From Myxococcales bacterium (GTDB taxonomy: Bacteria > Myxococcota_A > Polyangia > Nannocystales > Nannocystaceae): 64,000 nt of DNA. Positions 33,112 through 40,487 of the stretch are shown one piece after another. The DNA lies in the NCBI GenBank assembly GCA_020633315.1, contig JACKDV010000001.1, positions 62,001 to 126,000 of the forward strand. The letters run 5' to 3'. A model generated the notes under the pieces. The model saw only the letters and a list, made by a program, of their open reading frames with translations. It was not told the origin of the DNA and made no database searches. The number at the start of each line of letters is the position of its first letter. The first letter of the stretch is position 1. Both the position numbers and the translations under genes were made by a program.

Positions 33112-34304
33112 TGGGCCAGCTCCACGATCTTCTGGGCGGCGTCCCGAAGCGACGACGCAGTGGTGAGGCGAAGGCCGCTGTCCTCCAGCAGCTTCTTGCC
33201 CTGCTCGACGTTGGTCCCCTCGAGGCGCACGACCAGCGGCACCTCGAGCCCGACCTCCTTGACGGCCGCGATCACGCCCTGCGCGATCACGTCGCACTTC
33301 ATGATGCCGCCGAAGATGTTCACCAGGATCCCCTTGAGCTTGGGATCGCGGGTGATGATCTTGAAGGCCGCGGTCACTCGGTCGACGGTGGCTCCGCCGC
33401 CCACGTCGAGGAAGTTGGCGGGCTCGGCCCCGAAGAACTTGATGATGTCCATCGTGGCCATCGCCAGGCCGGCCCCGTTGACCATGCAGCCGATGGTGCC
33501 GTCGAGGTTGACGTAGCTGAGGTCGAACTTCTTGGCCTCGAGCTCGGCGGGGTCCTCCTCGCTGGGATCCCGCAGCTCCTCCACCGCCGGGTGACGGTAG
33601 AGCGCGTTGTCGTCGAAGGTGGCCTTGGCGTCGAGGGCCAGCACCTCGCCGTCGCCGGTGATCACCAGCGGGTTGACCTCGAGCAGCGAGCAGTCGAGGC
33701 GCTCGTAGGCGGCGGCGAGCTTGCCCAGGAAGCGGGCCATCTTCTTGGCCACGTTGTCCTTGAGCCCGAGGCCGTAGGCGAGCTTGCGCGCCTGGAAGGC
33801 GACCAGGCCCACCGAGGGGTCGATGGACTCCTTGAGGATCTTCTCGGGAGTCTTGGCCGCGACCTCCTCGATCTCCATGCCGCCCTCGGTGGAGGCCATC
33901 AGCACGGTGCGCCCGGTGGTGCGGTCGAGGGTGGCCGCCACGTAGAGCTCGGACGCGATGTCCATGCCCTGCTCGACGAGCACGCGGCCCACCCGCTTGC
34001 CCTCGGGCCCGGTCTGGATGGTGACCAGGGTGCTGTCGAGCATCTGCTGCGCGACCGCCTTGGCCTGGTCGGCCCCCTTGACGACCTTCACGCCGCCGAG
34101 CTCGGGGTGCTCCTTGAAGCGGCCCTTGCCGCGACCGCCGGCGTGGATCTGCGCCTTGACGACGACGACCTGGTTGCTGGTCTGCTCGATGATCTCTCGG
34201 GCGGCTCGCTCGGCCTCGGCGGCGGAGAACGCCACCTGCGAGAGGGGCACGGGGACCCCCTCGGCCTTGAGCAGGGCCTTGCCCTGGTACTCGTGGATCT
34301 TCAT
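33108..34304 (-). CDS. sucC: Succinyl-CoA ligase, beta subunit
   Basis: ATP-grasp beta subunit, 398 residues, normal length. It opens with MKIHEYQGKALLKAEGVPVP, contains the nucleotide-binding VVVVKAQIHAGGRGKG segment (about 42-57), EVNPLVITGDGEVLALDAKA (about 200) and the C-terminal CoA-ligase domain with GTIGCMVNGAGLAMATMDII and GGGATVDRVTAAFKIITRDP. Starts 20 bases after the mdh stop. Nucleotide preference (ATP or GTP) cannot be told from what is seen. Confidence 0.97.
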
Positions 34305-34324
34305 GGTCGGTGGCCTCTGGGCTT

Positions 34325-35272
34325 TCAGTACGGGAGCAGCTTCACCACGTCGCGCACGGCGTTGGCGGAGACCTCGAGCATCTCCTTCTCCTTGGCGCCG
34401 AGCTCCATCTCGAGGATCTTCTCCACGCCGCCCGAGCCGATGACGGCGGGGACGCCGAGGAACAGATCGTCGTAGCCGTACTCGCCCTTGCACAAGCAAG
34501 CGGCGGGGAGCACCCGCTTCTTGTCGCGCACGATCGCCTCGACCATGGCGATCACGGAGGCGGAGGGGGCGTAGTAGCCCGAGTAGCCCAGCAGGCCCAC
34601 GATCTCGCCGCCGCCCTTGCGGGTGCGCTCGATGATCGACTGGATCTTGTCCTCGGCCATCAGCTCGCGCAGGGGGATGCCGGCCACCGAGGTGTGCGAG
34701 GGCAGGGGCACCATGGTGTCACCGTGGCCGCCGAGCACCATGCCGTGGATGTCCTCGACGCTGACGCCGAGCTCCATGGCGATGAAGGTCTTGTAGCGCG
34801 CGGTGTCGAGCACGCCGGCCATGCCGATCACGCGCTCGCGCGGGAAGCCCGACTCGGCGAGCATCACGTGGCACATGGCGTCGAGGGGGTTGGAGACGCA
34901 GATGAGCACCGAGTTGGGCGAGCGCTCGGCGATCTCCTTGGTGACCGAGCCGACGATCTTGCGGTTGATGTCGACCAGCTCGTCGCGGCTGGTGAACTGC
35001 CCGGTCTTGGGGTCCTTGCGGCGAGGCACCCCGGCGGTGATCACCACCACGTCCGAGCCCGCGGTGGCGTCGTAGTCGTTGGCGCCCACGAGGTTGGAGT
35101 CGAAGCCCATCACGGGACCGGACTCGGCGAGATCGAGCGCCTTGCCCTGGGGCAGGCCCTCCTTGATGTCGACGAGGACGACGTCCCCGAGCTCTTGCTG
35201 CACGGCCCAGTGGGCCGCGGTGGCGCCGACGTTCCCGGCTCCGACGATGGTGATCTTGTTCCTGCGCGGCAT
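34325..35272 (-). CDS. mdh: Malate dehydrogenase (LDH-like type)
   Basis: NAD-dependent oxidation of malate to oxaloacetate. The 315-residue protein has the NAD loop ITIVGAGNVGATAAHWAV (about 7-24), the acidic VLVDIKEGLPQGKALDLAES, the substrate loop GVPRRKDPKTGQFTSRDEL whose Arg pair marks malate over lactate, ICVSNPLDAMCHVM and the catalytic histidine in LGGHGDTMVPLPSH. It is the first gene of an mdh-sucC-sucD operon, an arrangement that also supports malate rather than lactate as substrate. Confidence 0.96.
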   Translation of the reverse strand: MPRRNKITIVGAGNVGATAAHWAVQQELGDVVLVDIKEGLPQGKALDLAESGPVMGFDSNLVGANDYDATAGSDVVVITAGVPRRKDPKTGQFTSRDELVDINRKIVGSVTKEIAERSPNSVLICVSNPLDAMCHVMLAESGFPRERVIGMAGVLDTARYKTFIAMELGVSVEDIHGMVLGGHGDTMVPLPSHTSVAGIPLRELMAEDKIQSIIERTRKGGGEIVGLLGYSGYYAPSASVIAMVEAIVRDKKRVLPAACLCKGEYGYDDLFLGVPAVIGSGGVEKILEMELGAKEKEMLEVSANAVRDVVKLLPY

Positions 35273-35318
35273 GGCGGGGCCCGTATAGCACGGTCGGACG
35301 GCGGTGCCGGGCCGCCCC

Positions 35319-35915
35319 TCACGTGACGGACATCAAGCCGAGATCGATGAGATAGAGCACTGCCACGATGCGAACGACCCGCAGCAGCGACACGGCCAGG
35401 AAGGGCAGGTAGGGGACCTGCGACGAGCCGGCGGCCCAGGCCGAGAGGGAGTAGGGCAGGGGGGTGATGGCGGCCACCGCCACCACCTTGAGGCCGTGCC
35501 GACGCAGGGCGCGATCCAACGCGGCGCCCCGCCCCGACATGAAGCGGTGAAAGCCGCGGATCCTCCGGAGGCGGCGACCGATGAGCCAGCCCAGGCTGCC
35601 CCCGCACAGGCTGCCGAGCAGCGCCCAGCCCACGATGGGGACGGTGCCCATCTGGCCGGCGCGCCCCAGGGCGAGGAAGGCATCGTTGGGGATCGGCACG
35701 GTGAGGCCGTCGGGGATCGCGAAGCCCACTGCGATCCCGGGACCGCCGAGGGTCTGGACGAACCACCGCCCGGCGGACAGCAGGGGCTCGCGAAACCACA
35801 GGCCCAGGGCGGCCACGATGGCGAGCACCCCGAGCAGGGCGATCACGGTGCCCACGATCAGGCGACGGGGCCGAAGCTCGCTCGCATCCGCGTCGCCCTG
35901 ACCCTGGTCCTGCAC
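35319..35915 (-). CDS. DedA/VTT-family membrane protein
   Basis: Integral membrane protein of the SNARE-associated (VTT/DedA, YqaA-like) superfamily, implicated in lipid scrambling and membrane homeostasis. Segments: RLIVGTVIALLGVLAIVAAL (helix 1), the re-entrant region GIAVGFAIPDGLTVPIPNDA, GWALLGSLCGGSLGWLIGRR, the family motif-like GLKVVAVAAITPLPYSLSAW, and LPFLAVSLLRVVRIVAVLYL. The start is uncertain: GTG 35915 is chosen because it gives a short polar leader, while TTG codons at 35936 and 35972 are in frame further up. Lies 46 bases upstream of mdh on the same strand and may share its transcript; the order would then be this gene first. Confidence 0.8.
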   Translation of the reverse strand: MQDQGQGDADASELRPRRLIVGTVIALLGVLAIVAALGLWFREPLLSAGRWFVQTLGGPGIAVGFAIPDGLTVPIPNDAFLALGRAGQMGTVPIVGWALLGSLCGGSLGWLIGRRLRRIRGFHRFMSGRGAALDRALRRHGLKVVAVAAITPLPYSLSAWAAGSSQVPYLPFLAVSLLRVVRIVAVLYLIDLGLMSVT

Positions 35916-36127
35916 CCTCGAGCGGAGTGCTACCAAGACCGCGGCCGCCCTGCACCAGCGGGTGGCGCGCAATGGCGAAGCTCACGTGGATCTGCGGCAG
36001 GGAGGCGTCGGCCCCCGACCTCGGTCGGCACTTCGTGTCATAACCGCGACGTGCGACCGATCGTCACGGCGCCGGGCCGTAGCGCCGGGGGCGCGGGGCT
36101 CGAGCCGGCCGAGCGACGGAGGCGCGG

Positions 36128-36655
36128 GTGCTAGGTCGCCTGGGCATGCTGTGGGGCGTGGCCGGAGTGGTCGCGCTGCTCGTGCAGCCGCTGCTGCGCC
36201 TGACCCCGATGGCCCTCGAGGCGATCCAGTCCGATCTCAGCGGTCTGCAGTGGACGGTGCTGGCGGCGTGGCTGGTCGTCAATGCGCACGCCGAGGGCTA
36301 CCGCGGGTTCCACCGTCGCTTCTCGCCGCGGGTGGTGGCGCGCGCCCAGGTGATCGCCCGCTCGCCGCGGCCGCTGTGGGTCGTGCTGGCGCCGCTGTTC
36401 TGCATGTCGCTGTTCCATGCGTCGCGGCGCGGGCTGTGGGTGGCGAGGATCCTGGTGCTCGCGATCGTGCTGCTGGTGATGGGCGTGCGGCAGCTCAGCC
36501 AGCCCTGGCGCGGCATCGTGGATGCGGGCGTGGTGCTGGGGCTGACCATCGGGACGGTGAGCCTGCTCTACTACTTCGTGGCCGCCCTTCTGGGGCGGGT
36601 CCCGCCGGTCCCGCCCGACCTGCCGCCCGAGAGCGACGACGATCGGGCGGCATGA
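36128..36655 (+). CDS. Membrane protein with about four helices, unknown function
   Basis: Starts at GTG 36128 with GGAGG 5 bases upstream. 175 residues: helix 1 MLWGVAGVVALLVQPLL, a loop with LQWTVLAAWLVVNAHAEGYR (helix 2), then PLWVVLAPLFCMSLFHASRR, ARILVLAIVLLVMGVRQL and VVLGLTIGTVSLLYYFVAAL. The polar patch YRGFHRRFSPRVVARAQVI between helices 2 and 3 is positively charged. The C-terminus is Pro/Asp-rich. No named family recognised. Convergent with the riboswitch-controlled lipoprotein 7 bases away. Confidence 0.8.
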   Translation: MLGRLGMLWGVAGVVALLVQPLLRLTPMALEAIQSDLSGLQWTVLAAWLVVNAHAEGYRGFHRRFSPRVVARAQVIARSPRPLWVVLAPLFCMSLFHASRRGLWVARILVLAIVLLVMGVRQLSQPWRGIVDAGVVLGLTIGTVSLLYYFVAALLGRVPPVPPDLPPESDDDRAA

Positions 36656-36662
36656 GGGCGGC

Positions 36663-37313
36663 TCAGCGCGCGGGGCTCAGCGCGCTCCAGGGGAAGCCCC
36701 CGCAGCCGGTGATCAGATCGCCGGGATCGGCGTCGGGGGCCGCCATCGCCTCCTCGGCAGAGGCGGCGTCGTAGACGGCGGTGCAGTAGTAGAGGGCATC
36801 GCCCTCCCAGTGCCAGTCGAACTTGTTGTAGAGGCCGGGGAAGAACTCGTTGGTCTCGTCGCCCAGGGCGATGACCCAGCGCGCCTCGTCGTCGTAGAGC
36901 TCGATGTGATAGAGCGCGTCGCCGAAGGGCGAGCTGGTGGCCCATGAGGTCTCCTGGATCTCGTGGGTGATCACGTCGCCGCCGCCGAGATCCTCGAGCC
37001 AGGTGCCGGCGATCTCCAGGCTCTCGGATCCGGTGCTGGTGCCCGGCTCGCCGGTGCTCGCGTCACCCGAGTCGCCGGTCTCGTCGCCGCGGCCCGACGA
37101 GCCGGTGCCGCCGTCGTCGGAGGATCCGGCGGGCCCGCTGTTGCCGTCGTCGGTGGCGGGCGAGCTGGTGCTGGTCGTGGAGTCGCCGGCGCCGGTGGTG
37201 GTGTCGTCGGTGTCGTCGGCCGGGCAGGCCGACAGCCCGCCGAGCAGCAGCAGGGCCAGGCCGCCGCGGCAGCAGGGGGCGCGGTGGAGGGAGGGAAGGA
37301 AGGGGAATCGCAT
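36663..37313 (-). CDS. Lipoprotein under a cobalamin riboswitch, unknown function
   Basis: Lipoprotein of 216 residues; ATG 37313, lipobox GLSAC with C30. A Thr/Ser/Gly/Asp linker runs to about residue 100. The globular part (GTWLEDLGGGDVITHEIQET, FGDALYHIELYDDEARWVIA, EFFPGLYNKFDWHWEGDALY, YCTAVYDAASAEEAMAAPDA) looks like a small beta-barrel domain of a kind seen in other myxobacterial lipoproteins, with two cysteines that could pair. The only riboswitch in the window, for adenosylcobalamin, lies 140 bases upstream on the same strand, and no other gene follows it before a convergent gene. That suggests a role in corrinoid capture, or a cobalamin-independent substitute; neither is visible in the sequence itself. 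Confidence 0.85.
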   Translation of the reverse strand: MRFPFLPSLHRAPCCRGGLALLLLGGLSACPADDTDDTTTGAGDSTTSTSSPATDDGNSGPAGSSDDGGTGSSGRGDETGDSGDASTGEPGTSTGSESLEIAGTWLEDLGGGDVITHEIQETSWATSSPFGDALYHIELYDDEARWVIALGDETNEFFPGLYNKFDWHWEGDALYYCTAVYDAASAEEAMAAPDADPGDLITGCGGFPWSALSPAR

Positions 37314-37372
37314 GCTTCGTCTCGTGATCGTCCGTGTCCTCGCGGGAGGCTCGGTGATCAGACGAAGGGCGT

Positions 37373-37389
37373 GGACGGTCGGGCCGTCC
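37373..37389 (-). promoter_or_regulatory. Hairpin in the riboswitch leader, possible expression platform
   Basis: GGACGG, loop CCCGA on the minus strand, CCGTCC: a perfect 6-base stem between the B12 box and the lipoprotein ATG (about 60 bases before the ATG). Without a U-run it may act on translation or as a rho-assisted stop. Pairing with the riboswitch core was not worked out. Confidence 0.45.
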
Positions 37390-37449
37390 GTGCCCCGAAA
37401 CCGTCCTCGCGATCCCGAGCCGATGCCCACGCCGCGAATGCAGGCGGGG

Positions 37450-37610
37450 GGCCTCGGCAGGTCTTCGGGCTTGCAGGCGAAGGGTTCCTACTGGTCGCGG
37501 CTTCCCGGGGGGGACCCAGTGCCTCGAGTGCGACGGTCGTTCCTGCTCACCGCTGCGGGACAGCCGCGGATTCTCACCGCGTTCCCTCTTGCGTCCCCGG
37601 GCGAGCCCAG
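37450..37610 (-). ncRNA. Adenosylcobalamin riboswitch
   Basis: On the minus strand the conserved core reads in order: GGGAA, GGTGAGAATCC, GCTGTCCCGC then AGCGGTGA, CACTGG, GGGAAGCCGCG, AGTAGGA, and the B12 box AAGCCCGAAGACCTGCC at 37472-37456. This is the standard element list of the cobalamin family (usual B12 box AAGCCAGGAGACCTGCC). The outer P1 ends are approximate. Cobalamin riboswitches normally repress transport or synthesis genes when the coenzyme is plentiful; here the next gene is a single small lipoprotein. The sequence between the element and the ATG (37314-37449) holds one hairpin and no ORF of note. Confidence 0.95.
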
Positions 37611-37751
37611 GGAACCGACGGCGGTCCGGATGTAGCCGGGGCCGACCGGGGTGTCAATGCGAATCGGGGCTCGGGCGCGTGGGGCTCGACGAGGAGTCGA
37701 CGGCACCCGCTCGGCCGTCACCAGCTCGAGCCGCTCCCATCGAGCGGTGGA

Positions 37752-39095
37752 TCAGCCCGGGGGGGGCTGGTCCTCGCTGCCGGTGCACTCGGCGATGCCG
37801 AGCAAGCCCTGCAGCTCGCACACCGGCGGGACCAGCAGGTCGCTCGCCGCCTGGGCCGCAACGGCGTCGTCGGCCTCGATCGCCTCGATCCATGCATCCC
37901 AGTGCTGCAGGTGGGTCGCGCCGTCGAAGCCGTCGAGCATCGCCTCCATGGTCGGGATGATCACCTTGGCGTAGGTGCGCCCCTCGTTGCCGCCGGTGTG
38001 GCCCGAGGGGGTGCCCGTGGTGTCGTCGTCGATGGCATGCGAGCAGTAGCGACGCACCCGCTTGGCCCAGGCGATGTCGAGCTCGTGCCGGATGATCGCG
38101 GGATCGATGAGCGAGGGATCACCGCCGAGGTCGGCCTCGATGAGGTCGACACCGGGCGTGTTGCGGCCGAGCAGGCGATCCTCGAGCACCTGGAACAGCC
38201 CGAGGGCACGCCTCGCGAGCAGGGGGTCGCCGGTCGCCTGGGCCTGCGCGGCCAGCTCGACCACCAAGCGATCGTAGGCGCGGAACATGCTCTTCTCCAC
38301 CACCTGCTTGGCTGCGGGCACCGACCACTCGTCGATCGCGAACGAGGCCTCGGGCCCCATGATGCCGCCGTGGCCCCACTCGAAGCCGTGCTGCATGTCG
38401 GCCTCGATGGGCTCGAGCTCGCCGCCGAGGGCGTCGGCAGCCTGGGCATGGGGGCGCACCACCGCGTCGAAGTAGCAGTAGGCGTCGTCCCACAGCGCGT
38501 AGAGGAGCGCGGGATCGCGATCGACATCGGGCTGGGAGCCCGCGACCTCGGCGGTGCGAGCTCGCACCAGCTGCGAGATCACCAGCACCACGCGGGTCTC
38601 CACGTCGATCATGGCCTCGGGAGTGCCCGCTGCGAGGGCATCGAGGATCGCGGCGTCGTCGATCAGCACCCCGTCCTCCACGCGCCCGAGCAGGCCGCCG
38701 TAGGTCTGCACCATCTGCTGCAGGGCGGTTCCCTCGCCTTCCGGGCCCAGGTAGGCCTCGGCGATCGCCATGGGATCGGGGGCGCCCGAGGCATTGTGAT
38801 CGATCACGATCTGGAGCTCGGCCACCGCGGCCTCGCACAGCACGTTGGGGGTGGCCCCGAGCTCGGGGGCGGGCACGCCGGTACCCCCGTCGCTGCTGCC
38901 GTCGTCGCCCGTGCCCTCGGTGATGGGACCGGTGCCGGTGCCGGTCCCATCACCGGAGCCGGTGTCGGGGTCGGGGGAGCTCGTGGAGCTGGAGCCGGAG
39001 ACGTCCTGCGGGGGAAGGTCGTCGCCGCAGCCCGAGACGAGCGCGAGCGCCAATGGCGAGGCAGGGAGGAGGAGCGTGCGAAGGGCCCTGAGCAT
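37752..39095 (-). CDS. Lipoprotein next to a Fur-like site, probable iron-related role
   Basis: Lipoprotein of 447 residues, ATG 39095, lipobox LVSGC with C23, then a Ser/Asp/Gly/Thr/Pro linker to about 72. The globular domain is mostly helical (AVAELQIVIDHNASG, TRVVLVISQLVRARTAEVAG, LLYALWDDAYCYFDAVVRPH, MQHGFEWGHGGIMGPEASFA, FRAYDRLVVELAAQAQATGD), with several His/Glu/Asp that could bind metal. Resemblance to the FEA1-like iron-assimilation family is possible but weak. The AT-rich Fur-like dyad at 39113-39144 begins 18 bases before the ATG, so iron regulation is likely. Divergent from the TonB-receptor operon. Downstream, transcription would run toward the cobalamin riboswitch. Confidence 0.82.
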   Translation of the reverse strand: MLRALRTLLLPASPLALALVSGCGDDLPPQDVSGSSSTSSPDPDTGSGDGTGTGTGPITEGTGDDGSSDGGTGVPAPELGATPNVLCEAAVAELQIVIDHNASGAPDPMAIAEAYLGPEGEGTALQQMVQTYGGLLGRVEDGVLIDDAAILDALAAGTPEAMIDVETRVVLVISQLVRARTAEVAGSQPDVDRDPALLYALWDDAYCYFDAVVRPHAQAADALGGELEPIEADMQHGFEWGHGGIMGPEASFAIDEWSVPAAKQVVEKSMFRAYDRLVVELAAQAQATGDPLLARRALGLFQVLEDRLLGRNTPGVDLIEADLGGDPSLIDPAIIRHELDIAWAKRVRRYCSHAIDDDTTGTPSGHTGGNEGRTYAKVIIPTMEAMLDGFDGATHLQHWDAWIEAIEADDAVAAQAASDLLVPPVCELQGLLGIAECTGSEDQPPPG

Positions 39096-39112
39096 GGGAA
39101 GGAAGCGAGTGA

Positions 39113-39144
39113 TTGAATAATAATGAAATCCATTTTCAATTCAA
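39113..39144. promoter_or_regulatory. Fur-like operator / AT-rich promoter dyad
   Basis: The only clearly AT-rich stretch of this region. It contains TGAAATCCATTTTCA, close to the 7-1-7 Fur consensus TGATAATNATTATCA, nested in an outer dyad TTGAA...TTCAA. It sits between a minus-strand lipoprotein gene (18 bases away) and the plus-strand lipoprotein/TonB-receptor operon (101 bases away), the expected place for an operator serving both. A 7-base stem CAATCGC/GCGATTG lies further down the plus-strand leader (39182-39219), of unknown meaning. Confidence 0.65.
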
Positions 39145-39244
39145 CCAGAGATTGTAGCCGGTCGATGCGCGGGGGCTCACGCAATCGCTGCGACCTTCGG
39201 CTCGGCTTGACGGCGATTGGGGGCCGAGGTAGATCCATCTCTAA

Positions 39245-40456
39245 ATGAAAAGGGCTTTCAACATCATTGGCGTGGCCGTGGCGGCGCTCGTGATGGAGGG
39301 GTGCATCGATCTCGAGCCTCCGCCGACCGCCTCGGGCTCCGAGGGGGGCACGCAGGACGCCGGGGATGCGGACGGGACCGAGGACGAGACGGGGTCGACG
39401 TGCGGGGTGGGATGCGACGAGCCCCACGAGCTGCGCGGCGAGCTGATGCTGCTGGTCAACGGTCGGCTGTCGAGCGCGGAGGCGCTGTACCAGAGCAACG
39501 TGCCGCTCGACGAGGCGGGGACCTACCTCGGTCCGTCGCTGCACCTGTACGACCCGACGCGGAGCTGCGACGACGGCACCAATGCATGTCGACTGGCCTC
39601 GCTGGGGAACCTGCGGCTCGACGAGGGGCTCGGCGCCATCTCGGTGCAAGACGGATCCCTGCAGAAGTTCACCCTGCGCGATCTGGCCTGGTCGCCCGCT
39701 GCGGGGCTGTGGGCGGTGAGCTTCGACGTGAAGAACGACGAGTGGGGCGTGGCCCAGCTCCAGGTGGACGACTGGACTCGCGCGGGCCAGATCGGGATCG
39801 ATCGCTACGCGATCGTCCCCGGCGACGCGCTCAGCCCCTCCACCGATCCCTGCTACTGGCAGGAGGGCGTGAGCGGGCTGGCCTTCCTCGGCGACGAGCT
39901 GTTGCTGGGCGTGCGCGGGGTGGGGGGCTCGGGCATCGAGGCCAACGGGGCGGTGTTCCGGGTGGACCTCGAGGTGATCGCCCAGGGGCACTGCGTGTAC
40001 CCCAACGACGTCAGCCAGGATCCCAGCTACTACGCCTGCGACGTGCTGTGCGAGCCGTGGTCGCGCTTCGTGCCCCAGCTCGGCATCGCCGGCGACATGG
40101 CCCCCGATGCCCAGGCGGCCGACCTGCTGGGCGTGGTGCGCTCCGAGAACGCCGAGATCATGCCGCTCGAGCGCCAGGTGCTCTATCGCATGTCGGCGCC
40201 GGCAGACGGAGAGGAGTACTCCGAGCCGGTGGCCGAGGGCATCGTGGCCGAGGGCATCGTGCCCGGGCTCGACATCGAGGGGCTCGCCCGCATCGGCGGC
40301 CGGCTCTACGGCGTGGACGTGCTCGGCAAGGTCTACCTCTTCGACGAGGAGGGACGGCGGGTGACCGAGCACGACGACCTCGGGCCGCTGTTCCCCGATC
40401 ACGAGCTGTCCTTGCGGATCCGCGGCGCCACCCGAGTGGTGGTCGACGAGGGCTAG
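39245..40456 (+). CDS. Lipoprotein preceding a TonB-dependent receptor, propeller-like
   Basis: Start ATG 39245 (MKRAFNIIGVAVAALVMEGC): signal peptide with an unusual lipobox VMEGC, C20. After a short acidic linker the 340-residue domain consists of repeating beta units with recurring L-x-D-LAWSP, GLAFLGDELLLGVRG and GLARIGGRLYGVDVLGKVYL patterns, suggesting a beta-propeller (esterase-like or SMP-30-like style). Several Cys and aromatic residues occur (STDPCYWQEG, SYYACDVLCEPWSRF). A lipoprotein in first position before a TonB receptor may act as surface ligand binder. It is 31 bases from the receptor gene. Family not identified. Confidence 0.83.
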   Translation: MKRAFNIIGVAVAALVMEGCIDLEPPPTASGSEGGTQDAGDADGTEDETGSTCGVGCDEPHELRGELMLLVNGRLSSAEALYQSNVPLDEAGTYLGPSLHLYDPTRSCDDGTNACRLASLGNLRLDEGLGAISVQDGSLQKFTLRDLAWSPAAGLWAVSFDVKNDEWGVAQLQVDDWTRAGQIGIDRYAIVPGDALSPSTDPCYWQEGVSGLAFLGDELLLGVRGVGGSGIEANGAVFRVDLEVIAQGHCVYPNDVSQDPSYYACDVLCEPWSRFVPQLGIAGDMAPDAQAADLLGVVRSENAEIMPLERQVLYRMSAPADGEEYSEPVAEGIVAEGIVPGLDIEGLARIGGRLYGVDVLGKVYLFDEEGRRVTEHDDLGPLFPDHELSLRIRGATRVVVDEG

Positions 40457-40487
40457 CCGCGAGGACGGGCGCCAGCCCGAGCATGCC

